From assembly GCA_003222375.1 (NCBI GenBank), contig QHVX01000187.1, positions 4,090-13,731 on the forward strand: a stretch of 9,642 nucleotides of DNA, written 5' to 3'. The notes below the pieces were generated by a model. It did not search any database, was not told the DNA's origin, and was given only the letters and a program-made list of their open reading frames with translations. Source of the DNA: Acidobacteriota bacterium (GTDB lineage Bacteria; Acidobacteriota; Thermoanaerobaculia; Gp7-AA8). This document shows positions 1 through 6,798 of this stretch, in pieces. Position numbers and translations under genes: made by a program. Position 1 is the stretch's first letter. Each line of letters starts with the position of its first letter.

Positions 1-2600
1 GCATTGATGCGCCGATAGTACGGAAGGATGTAACCCTGACGTCCGGTCAGCGCCGCCCCGAAGATGATCTGATGCGGGAATTGATAAACGCCGTTGACGG
101 CCCCTGACCACTTCGAATTCAGATAGCTGCTGGTCGCGGCGTAAAGGCCGGTTCCGACGCACGTACTGCACCCGTTGCTGAGTAACGGCGTTGGATCGCC
201 ATTCGGAACGCCGTTCGGTCCGATGTGCTGCTTCCAATCGGCGAATGTCACATTGCCGCGCACCATCCAGTTGTTGACCATGCGCTTGGTCGCGGTGAGC
301 TCGAGGCCGTTGTAGGACTGGTCATAGTCAGGGCGATTGGTTGTGACTTTCCATCGCGGCGTGGCAACACCCGGCTTCAATGCGTAGACGGTGATGTTGT
401 AGGGATCGCCGTTGGGCAGCGTCCCCTTCTGTGGATTGACAGTCGATCGCGTTGACGGCGCGTAGTCGGCAGCCGTGTAGTAGTCGCCCGCGCCGCGCGT
501 CTTTTCGTAAACCGTCCATACAAAGTTCGTTCGCTTTCGATACGTGTAGTCGACGCCGACTGCGAACGCCGATCCCATTTCGCGCTGGAAACCGAGGATG
601 AATTCATTTGTTCGTGGAGCTTTCATGCCGTAATCGACGCGGCCGACGGAAAAGGGCGCCGCCGGATTTTTCGGATCGACGTTGATTGCAACGTCGAAGT
701 CCCTCAATTCATCGCGTTGTACGCGATTGTCTTTGTTGACGTCGTTCCAATAGAAGTACAGATACTGGATCAAATAAAAAGGATTGTTCGCGCCGACGGT
801 ACCGGCGGCAATCTGATCGGCATAGCGCGCGTAGCTGCCGCGCAGCAGGGTCTTCTTGCTTGCACCGAGCGCGTAGGTAGCAGCCAGCCGCGGCGAAAGC
901 GATTTCCACTCCAGCGCGCGCGTATCGCCGGCGTAAGTCGCTGCCGGCAGCAGCTCGGGGAACAGGCCATTGGCCTCGACGGCGTTGGCGTTGTTCTTTG
1001 CTTGCTGGATGTCGTAGCGGAATCCCGCGTTGAGAGTCAGATTGCCAGTCGTGATCGTGTCGCCGACGAAACCATTCTTGTAATTCGAGCCATAGTTAGG
1101 CCGCGCGGCACGGGTGATTTCGGCTTCCCCGAAGTCGACGCGCGCCACGACCTGATCGCCGGGCGCCGAAGACGCCGAGGTCACCGGCGTACGGCGATAG
1201 CCAAAGCCGAACTTCAGCTCGTGATTCATGTGCGCGGCATTGAAAAACTTCGAGCCTTCGACGTTCGCCTGCTTTTGCGGCATCGACTGGTCGTAGGGCC
1301 AATAGGACCCGTGCGGAGTGCCGTTCTTGTCGTAATACATGTTCGTGTCGCGGCCGCCGACCGGGCTGAGGTGATAGCCATTGACGATGCGCCCCACGCG
1401 AGCGGTAAGAAAGAGGCTCGGTGTGAACGTGTGCGTATCTTCCAACGAGTATTGCCATCCCGGACCGCTTTGATTGTAGGAAGTCTCGACCGGTCGCGTT
1501 GGGCTGATGCCGCGATGGTCGACGGTCTTGTTGCTGTACACATAGCCCAGAAAACCTGCATTCTGTGAGCTAATTTGTCCGTTGAACTTCCCGTTATAAT
1601 TCCAGAGGTCGGTTTTCTGCAGCGCTGTGCTGTTGCTCGAGACGACAACGTTGATGGGATTGCGTGAGTAAGCCCCCCACATCCACAAACGGTCGCTGAG
1701 GATCGGCCCGCCGGCCTCTGCTCCCACTTCGCTGATCTGATTGATGGAGTTGACGACCTTCAGATAGCTGGTCGCGTCGGATGGGACTTTCGGATCGGTC
1801 TGTAATTGATGGCCGGTCCAGAAATAGCGTCCCGATCCTTTGAAATCGTTCGTGCCTCGCTTGGTCACCATGTTGAGCTGTATTCCGGGCGTCTGCACGG
1901 ATGGATCGGCGCTGCCGGTGGTGACTCTGAATTCCTGAAATGAATCAAAGTCAAGGTAAAAGCCCGCGGCGCCGCCGCTGCCCGACATGTCGGTGCTCGT
2001 CACGCCGTCGATGTTCCACACCGTCTGCGTGCGGTCGACGCCCTTGCCGGCGAAGTTCGACTGCTGGCCGCTCTTGTTGCCGCCGACATTGACGCGATCG
2101 ACAAGAACTCCCGGAACGGATTGCAGTACGACCCATGGATCGCGGGCCGTCGGAACTTCCTTCAGCTCGATTTGCTCGATGCTTGCGCCGGTTGCCACTT
2201 CACGACGATCGATGACCGGCGAGGCCGCGCTGACGGTGATCGTCTCGCTGACCGTCGGATCGAGTCGCAAACTCACTTCGGTGTTGCTGCCAACAGCCAC
2301 ATCCACCTGACGTTGAATCTTCGAGAAGCCTTCGAGCTCGCCGCGGAGCGAGTACTTTCCAGGTGACAATTTGAGAAATCGAAATTGCCCCTGCGAGTCG
2401 GTCGTGAAGGTCTGCGGTGCTCCGAGGCCGCTCAGCGTAATGGTTACACCGGGAAGTGCCGCGCCGCTCTTGTCGACGACCTTTCCGAAGACGTTGCCGC
2501 TGTTCTCCTGAGCGAAAGCTGCCATCGCCAATATCAGGAGTCCGGCGGTGAAGGTCATGATCAGGCGAACGTACCGCTGGCTACTCTGATGTCGATGCAT
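1..2600 (-). CDS. TonB-dependent outer-membrane receptor, Oar-like, with N-terminal carboxypeptidase-regulatory-like domain (3' end beyond window)
   Basis: Outer-membrane beta-barrel receptor that would import a bulky ligand using TonB energy; the substrate cannot be read from sequence. The minus frame is open from the ATG at 2600 to the left edge (866 codons). Residues 1-30 form a signal peptide (hydrophobic LIMTFTAGLLILAMAAFA, likely cut before QEN). Residues about 35-115 are a carboxypeptidase-regulatory/CNA-B-like beta-sandwich (GKVVDKSGAALPGVTITLSG; FTTDSQGQFRFLKLSPGKYS). A plug domain follows (VWNIDGVTSTDMSG, EFRVTTGSADPSVQTPG, NMVTKRGTNDFKGSGRYFW). The rest has barrel-like alternation rich in Tyr, Trp and Asn (YRKRTNFVWTVYEKTRGAGD, SSYLNSKWSGAVNGVYQFPH). 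The start is supported by AAAGGAG 4 nt upstream and by the signal peptide. Sampled segments along the whole length stay in one frame, so no internal break was seen. Such receptors are usually about 900-1100 residues, so only the barrel end should be missing. It lies 62 nt after der on the same strand and may have its own promoter. Confidence 0.93.
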   Translation of the reverse strand, partial: MHRHQSSQRYVRLIMTFTAGLLILAMAAFAQENSGNVFGKVVDKSGAALPGVTITLSGLGAPQTFTTDSQGQFRFLKLSPGKYSLRGELEGFSKIQRQVDVAVGSNTEVSLRLDPTVSETITVSAASPVIDRREVATGASIEQIELKEVPTARDPWVVLQSVPGVLVDRVNVGGNKSGQQSNFAGKGVDRTQTVWNIDGVTSTDMSGSGGAAGFYLDFDSFQEFRVTTGSADPSVQTPGIQLNMVTKRGTNDFKGSGRYFWTGHQLQTDPKVPSDATSYLKVVNSINQISEVGAEAGGPILSDRLWMWGAYSRNPINVVVSSNSTALQKTDLWNYNGKFNGQISSQNAGFLGYVYSNKTVDHRGISPTRPVETSYNQSGPGWQYSLEDTHTFTPSLFLTARVGRIVNGYHLSPVGGRDTNMYYDKNGTPHGSYWPYDQSMPQKQANVEGSKFFNAAHMNHELKFGFGYRRTPVTSASSAPGDQVVARVDFGEAEITRAARPNYGSNYKNGFVGDTITTGNLTLNAGFRYDIQQAKNNANAVEANGLFPELLPAATYAGDTRALEWKSLSPRLAATYALGASKKTLLRGSYARYADQIAAGTVGANNPFYLIQYLYFYWNDVNKDNRVQRDELRDFDVAINVDPKNPAAPFSVGRVDYGMKAPRTNEFILGFQREMGSAFAVGVDYTYRKRTNFVWTVYEKTRGAGDYYTAADYAPSTRSTVNPQKGTLPNGDPYNITVYALKPGVATPRWKVTTNRPDYDQSYNGLELTATKRMVNNWMVRGNVTFADWKQHIGPNGVPNGDPTPLLSNGCSTCVGTGLYAATSSYLNSKWSGAVNGVYQFPHQIIFGAALTGRQGYILPYYRRIN

Positions 2601-2604
2601 ACAG

Positions 2605-2611
2605 CTCCTTT
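2605..2611 (-). promoter_or_regulatory. Ribosome binding site of the TonB-dependent receptor
   Basis: On the minus strand AAAGGAG lies 4 nt before the ATG at 2600. It fixes the start that gives a complete signal peptide. The 63-base gap to der (2601-2663) is AT-richer near the start codon, but I could not identify a convincing -35/-10 pair or terminator in it. Confidence 0.7.
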
Positions 2612-2663
2612 CTTAATTGATACCGAGCGTTTTGGGGAACTCTGCGCCCGATGCGCGCGGGTG

Positions 2664-4001
2664 TCAACCGCGTTTCATGCCTTTGCGCGCGCGAATGACG
2701 AGGTGAATCGGCGATCCGACGAGACTGAGCGCATCGCGAAAGGCATTTTCGAGATAGCGCCGATACGAAAAGTGCAGCGGATCATCGCTGTTCGAGAAGA
2801 GCGCGATCGTCGGCGGCTGCGTTTTGAGTTGCGTGGCGTAGTAGAACCGTCTGGCGCGACCTTTCGTCGACGGCGGTTGATGCTGGGCGATGGCGCGCTC
2901 GAGAATCACATTGAGCTCCGACGTGCGGAATCGCTTCCGATAGCCCGAGACGATCTCGTCGATACGCGGAAAGATCTTTTCAACGCGCCGGCCGGTCTTT
3001 GCGGAGATGAACTCGACCGGCGCGTAAGAGAGAAATTTCAATTTGAAGCGAATGGCATCCTCGAATTTCTTCGCGTCTTCGGTCGTGTGCTGATCGACAT
3101 CCCACTTGTTGACCACGATCAGCGCTGCCTTCCCCGCTTCCTCGGCATATCCCGCGACAGTCGCGTCCTGGGCCGCCACGCCTTCCGTCGCGTCGATCAT
3201 CACCAGCCCGATCTCGCAGCGCTCGATCGCTTTGCGCGCGGAAATCACCGCCAGCTTTTCGGCCTCGTCGGTCGTCTTGCCTTTGCGGCGGATTCCGGCG
3301 GTGTCGATGATGCGATATTGCCGGCCGTCGCGTTCGATCATCGAATCGATGGCATCGCGCGTCGTTCCGGAAATCGGCGAGACCACCGCGCGCTCCTCGT
3401 TGGTCAGTCGATTCAGCAGTGACGATTTGCCGACATTCGGACGGCCGATGATCGCAACGCGGATCGGTTCCGCTTCTTTTTCTTCTTCGGCGGCCGCTTC
3501 CTCCGGGACGACCTCCGCGATTGCATCCACGATCTCGTCGACGCCCTGGCCGTGCTCTGCGGAGATCAGGAACAATCGCTCGAGTCCCAACTCGTAAACC
3601 TCGGGCGCGTTCTCCTCGACGTCGCGCCGGTCGGTCTTGTTGACGAGCAGCAGCGTCCGCGACGCGTGCGGCCGCAGCTCCGTCGCGATGTCGCGATCCT
3701 CCGGAAGAACGCCCGACGCTCCGTCGACGACGAACAGGATCAGGTCCGCCGATTCGACCGCGCGCGTCGCCTGCGCACGAATCTCCGGCGCATAGGCCGA
3801 CATCGGCGAGGCACCGTATTCGAGGCCACCGGTGTCGGTCAGCTCGTATTTGCGGCCGTCGTCGAGAGTCGCGATTGTGGTCAGACGATCGCGGGTCATC
3901 CCGGGAAGATCGTGAATCAGCGCCCGGCGCGATCCCGCAAGCCGGTTGAAGAGCGTCGATTTTCCGACGTTAGGCCGCCCGACGATGACGACGCGCACCA
4001 C
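2664..4001 (-). CDS. der: Ribosome-assembly GTPase Der (EngA)
   Basis: Tandem-GTPase protein needed for maturation of the 50S ribosomal subunit in the cytoplasm. The 445 residues match the usual length (about 440-490). GTPase domain 1 has the P-loop GRPNVGKST (8-16), DTGG (56-59) and NKTD (121-124). An acidic linker (EEAAAEEEKEAE, about 167-178) leads to domain 2 with GRPNVGKSS (186-194), DTAG (233-236) and NKWD (near 300). The C-terminus is the KH-like domain typical of Der, ending in a basic tail (IRARKGMKRG). The start is GTG at 4001, followed by a second in-frame GTG. The first is preferred because the reading frame MVRVVIVGRPN matches the family's short N-terminus. The stop of the upstream kinase/DUF92 gene is only 1 nt away and no good Shine-Dalgarno is visible, so translation is probably coupled. 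All G motifs look intact, so this copy should be functional and probably essential. Confidence 0.98.
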   Translation of the reverse strand: MVRVVIVGRPNVGKSTLFNRLAGSRRALIHDLPGMTRDRLTTIATLDDGRKYELTDTGGLEYGASPMSAYAPEIRAQATRAVESADLILFVVDGASGVLPEDRDIATELRPHASRTLLLVNKTDRRDVEENAPEVYELGLERLFLISAEHGQGVDEIVDAIAEVVPEEAAAEEEKEAEPIRVAIIGRPNVGKSSLLNRLTNEERAVVSPISGTTRDAIDSMIERDGRQYRIIDTAGIRRKGKTTDEAEKLAVISARKAIERCEIGLVMIDATEGVAAQDATVAGYAEEAGKAALIVVNKWDVDQHTTEDAKKFEDAIRFKLKFLSYAPVEFISAKTGRRVEKIFPRIDEIVSGYRKRFRTSELNVILERAIAQHQPPSTKGRARRFYYATQLKTQPPTIALFSNSDDPLHFSYRRYLENAFRDALSLVGSPIHLVIRARKGMKRG

Positions 4002-4002
4002 A

Positions 4003-4680
4003 CTAGAACTCGAAGCCGAACATTGGAATGAAATTCCACGCGACCCAGAAGAGAATCGCGCCCACTGCGGTGTTGAGAAAATTCATTACATGATTGTTTA
4101 CGTTTTTGGTCAGGCTGCCGACGACGCTCTCGACGTACGAGCCGAGGACGGCGGCGATCGTGACGACGGAGATGACGCGCGCTTTGTCAATCGTCACCAT
4201 CCCGATGAAACCGGGGCGGAGATGATGCACGGCCATGGCGGTGCCGGCGATCGCGACGATCACAGCACCGATCGCACCCGCGAGCGTTCCTTCGATCGAC
4301 ATCGCGCCGTCGGTGCCGCGTTCGACGCGTCGAAACGTCAGAGGATTGAACGCGCGCTTGCCGATGAGTTGTCCGATTTCTGACCCTGCCGTGTCTGCGG
4401 CCGCGGTCGCGAGCGACGTGATTCCCATGAACAATGGAACGAGACCGAGTCCGCGCCACACCGCGATCGAGCAGATCGCGGCCACGCCGACATTCGCAAA
4501 CGCGTGCCCCGCCCCCCTCCGACCGCCCTTCTCCTGCGCCAATCCCGCGCGGGCTTTGCGCGCGTAGCCGAGCTGCGTGCACGCGGTGCCGACGATGAAG
4601 AACGCGAGGAGTGCGACGTACATCGGCGGGCCGCCGCCGAGGATCACGATGGTGCCGAGGAGCCATCCGGTGATGAAGGG
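4003..4680 (-). other. C-terminal half: DUF92 (VTE6-like) membrane domain
   Basis: About 225 residues in the second frame, from about FITGWLLGTIVILGGGPPM to the TAG at 4003. The DUF92 signatures are visible: LLAFFIVGTACTQLGYARKA, QEKGGRRGAGHAFANVGVAA, AAADTAGSEIGQLIGKRAFN, VERGTDGAMSIEGTLAGAIG and NHVMNFLNTAVGA. Plant VTE6, a DUF92 member, converts phytyl phosphate to phytyl diphosphate, so by analogy this half would add a second phosphate after the N-terminal half. Its only in-frame start candidate near the beginning is the GTG at 4647. That codon falls inside a hydrophobic helix and has no Shine-Dalgarno, so independent translation of a complete domain is unlikely. Confidence 0.78.
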
Positions 4681-5293
4681 CGATCCACGGCCACGGAATC
4701 GGAGGATGAACGATTTCGCCGACCATCGGTTGGATCGACAAAACGGCCAGTGTCACGGCGGCGGCAGCGGGAACGCTGACGTTGTCATCGACTCCCAGCG
4801 GCATCGATTCGACCAGCGCCGCGATGATCACGGCTATCCCGACGACGAGAAGCGACGGCGCACCGAAAAACATCGCGATTCCTTCGCCGGCGAGCGCTGC
4901 GAATCCGATGAAGGCCAGCGTCCCGCCCCAGCTCTTCATTCGATTCCACGGCAGAGGCGCGATCGGAACGGCGCGGCCGATCAGCGTCGCGAAACCGTCG
5001 CCGAATGCCAGGATCACCCAGCCGACTGCAGCCAGCTCGATGTGCCAGTTGAACGTGAGAATCAGCGCGCAGACTGCCAGCGGATAGAGAACGATTCCGG
5101 CGTCATAGCCGCGCTCGTGGCGCGCGACGCTCTTTCCGACGAGGCGATGCAGCACCAGCCAGTTGCCGATCGCTGCAACCGCAGCGATCGCGGCCGCGAT
5201 CCGCCACGGCAGCCACTTCAGCGTGATCGCGAGAAAGCCGGTGACGATGTGGATCGACTTGCGCAGCGCCTCGTTGGTGGTGTGTTCATTCAT
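4678..5293 (-). other. N-terminal half: dolichol/phytol-kinase-like membrane domain
   Basis: This segment reads from MNEHTTNEALRKSIHIVTG to about WPWIA, roughly 205 residues with about six or seven hydrophobic spans (for example LAVCALILTF, AAVGWVILAFG, LLVVGIAVIIAALVESM). RKSIHIVTGF near the N-terminus matches the RK..H opening of VTE5/SEC59-type CTP-dependent polyprenol kinases. AFGDGFATLIGRAVPI followed by NRMKSWGGTLAFIGF resembles their conserved nucleotide-binding block (GDG...IG...KS.eGs). VESMPLGVDDNVSVP is the conserved final motif. The family phosphorylates long-chain isoprenoid alcohols such as phytol and dolichol. The actual alcohol used here is unknown, and only family membership is well supported. 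Confidence 0.78.
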
Positions 5294-5317
5294 CCCTCAT
5301 CCTCATCCCTCATCCCG
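5291..5317 (-). repeat. Four short tandem repeats (CATCCCT-type) over the start of the kinase-like gene
   Basis: On the + strand the units are CATCCCT, CATCCT, CATCCCT and CATCCCG. On the minus strand each unit reads as ATG followed by AGG or AGGG, so the repeat provides both the true start codon (5293-5291) and Shine-Dalgarno-like GAGG at several spacings. The other three ATGs are out of frame with the gene. The repeat fills nearly all of the 29-nt gap to the divergent glycosyltransferase, leaving no visible room for a promoter for either gene. Confidence 0.75.
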
Positions 5318-5322
5318 TTAAA

Positions 5323-6798
5323 ATGAAGGCAATGGCAGAATCACCAAAAACGCCGACATTATCGGTGGTCATCCCCTGTTACAACGAACGCGCCACAGTC
5401 GCCGAACTCCTGCGCCGCGTCAAGGAAGTACCGGTCGACAAGGAGATCATCGTCATCGACGACAAGTCGACGGACGGGTCGAAAGACGTGGTGGCGGCGC
5501 TGGCGCAGCAGTGGCCCGAAATCCGTCACATCCTGCAGCCCGTCAACCAGGGAAAAGGCGCTGCGATCCGCCGCGGCATTCAGGAGGCGCGCGGCGATAT
5601 CGTCCTCGTTCAGGATGCCGACCTCGAATACGACCCCGAGGAGTATCCGAAGCTGATCCAGCCCATTCTCGACGGTCACGCCGATGTCGTTTTTGGATCG
5701 CGCTTCGAAGGTCACCCCCGTCGCGTCATGCTGTACTGGCATCGCCTCGGCAACACCTTTCTCACGTTTCTATCCAACCTGACCACCAACCTCGATCTCA
5801 CCGACATGGAGACCTGCTACAAAGTCTTTCGCCGCGACGTCATTCAATCGATCAATCTTCAGTCCAATCGATTCGGAATCGAACCGGAAGTCACGGCCAA
5901 GGTCGCCAAGCGTGGATATCGCATCTTCGAAGTGCCGATCTCGTACTACGGCCGCGACTACTGGGAAGGCAAGAAAATCAGTTGGAAGGATGGCTTCAGC
6001 GCCATCTGGACGATTCTGAAGTACGGCCTTTTCGACGATCCGGCCAACGAGCCGTCGACGTACAAAACGATCCGCCGGCTCGATCAATTGAAGCGCTACA
6101 ACAAATGGATCTGGGAGCGCGTGCGGCCGTTCGTCGGGCAGCGGGTTCTGGAAGTCGGCGCCGGGTCGGGAACGATGACGCGGTTTCTGTACGGACGCGA
6201 ATTGATCGTCGCGACCGATAAAGAAACTCCCTACATCGATCGGCTTCGCAATGCGTTTCGCCGGCGGCCTGGCATCATCGTCGAGCGCCTCGATCTCGAC
6301 ACCGACGACGGTCTCGATCTTTCGCGCTACGCATTCGACACGATCCTTTGCATCAATGTTCTCGAGCACACGGCCGACGACCTGGCAGCCTTGCGCCGCG
6401 CGAATCAGCTTTTGCAGCCTGGCGGACGCATCGTGATCTTCGTTCCCGCCGGAAAGGACTTGTATGGCTCGCTCGATCGCGGCGTCGGACATCAGCGTCG
6501 ATACGAGAGAGACGAGCTCGTCGACAAATTGCGGCAGGCTGGATTCGAAATCGAAGACGCCTCGTATCAGAACCAGATCGCGCGGTTCGCGTGGTGGTTG
6601 AACTCGCGAGTCTTGAAACGACAGGGACTGCCGGTCGCACAGTCGCGGCTCTTTGACCGCATGGTCCCGCTACTGAAAACGCTCGAAGGCGACCGGCCGG
6701 CGAGCGGATTGAGTCTGATCGTGATCGGGCGGAAGGGCGGCGGGCCGGCTACGGTCAAAGGCGAGGAAGCGCTCGCGACTGCCGGGACAGTATCTTGA
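5323..6798 (+). CDS. GT2 glycosyltransferase (DPM-synthase-like) fused to SAM-dependent methyltransferase
   Basis: Two-domain cytoplasmic enzyme of 491 residues. Residues 12-240 are a GT-A fold family-2 glycosyltransferase of the DPM/DPG-synthase type: LSVVIPCYNERATV (13-26), IDDKSTDGS (45-53), NQGKGAAIRRG (75-85), metal/nucleotide-binding DAD (98-100), VFGSRF and METCYKVFRRDVI. This family moves a sugar from GDP- or UDP-sugar to polyprenyl phosphate. Residues about 270-470 are a class I methyltransferase: motif I VLEVGAGSG (275-283), the acidic ATDKE after the second strand, CINVLEH (near 345) and LLQPGGRIVIFVP. The C-terminal membrane helices of many bacterial DPM-like enzymes are not present; the methyltransferase takes their place. 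ATG at 5323 is the outermost start. ATG at 5332 is possible and would lose three residues. Its stop overlaps the next gene's start, showing an operon. The donor, acceptor and methylated product are not evident. Confidence 0.92.
   Translation: MKAMAESPKTPTLSVVIPCYNERATVAELLRRVKEVPVDKEIIVIDDKSTDGSKDVVAALAQQWPEIRHILQPVNQGKGAAIRRGIQEARGDIVLVQDADLEYDPEEYPKLIQPILDGHADVVFGSRFEGHPRRVMLYWHRLGNTFLTFLSNLTTNLDLTDMETCYKVFRRDVIQSINLQSNRFGIEPEVTAKVAKRGYRIFEVPISYYGRDYWEGKKISWKDGFSAIWTILKYGLFDDPANEPSTYKTIRRLDQLKRYNKWIWERVRPFVGQRVLEVGAGSGTMTRFLYGRELIVATDKETPYIDRLRNAFRRRPGIIVERLDLDTDDGLDLSRYAFDTILCINVLEHTADDLAALRRANQLLQPGGRIVIFVPAGKDLYGSLDRGVGHQRRYERDELVDKLRQAGFEIEDASYQNQIARFAWWLNSRVLKRQGLPVAQSRLFDRMVPLLKTLEGDRPASGLSLIVIGRKGGGPATVKGEEALATAGTVS

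Larger units (their letters stand above)
4003..5293 (-). pseudogene. Dolichol/phytol-kinase-like + DUF92 (VTE5-VTE6-like) fusion protein, frameshifted
   Basis: A single polytopic membrane protein appears to be encoded in two frames. From the ATG at 5293 the frame gives a VTE5/dolichol-kinase-like domain through VDDNVSVPAAAAVTLAVLSI. It then becomes a non-membrane, Arg/His-rich tail (HHRMAPRHHRDPRRRPADVR) that ends at 4187. The neighbouring minus frame, open from 4752 to the TAG at 4003, encodes a good DUF92 domain. Joining them needs a +1 shift between 4752 and 4678. Removing one base of the GGG at 4678-4680 gives a smooth reading (PWPWIAFITGWLLGTIVIL); the AAAA run at 4740-4743 is another possible site. 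The repaired protein would be about 429 residues, a reasonable size for kinase-DUF92 fusions. GAGG, supplied by a short repeat, lies 7 nt before the ATG. The gene leads directly into der. It could be a true mutation, a sequencing or assembly indel, or less likely programmed frameshifting. Confidence 0.8.

Noticed and set aside
717..1568. Long open frame on the + strand, 283 codons
   Set aside because: It is antisense to the receptor gene, whose minus frame shows continuous receptor motifs. The translated protein is Arg/Val/Ala-rich with no recognisable motif.
2385..3422. Long open frame on the + strand, 345 codons
   Set aside because: It lies opposite the end of der and the start of the receptor, crossing two genuine genes. 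Its length reflects codon bias in the GC-rich sequence, and it has no motif or good Shine-Dalgarno.
4003..4647. Treating the DUF92 half as an independent complete gene starting at GTG 4647
   Set aside because: The start falls within a hydrophobic helix that extends upstream in the same frame. No Shine-Dalgarno precedes it, and the missing upstream part is supplied by the other frame.
4577..5326. Open frame on the + strand, 249 codons, opposite the kinase-like gene
   Set aside because: The product is a hydrophilic Arg/Asp-rich mixture without domains, whereas the minus frame gives clear kinase-like membrane motifs.
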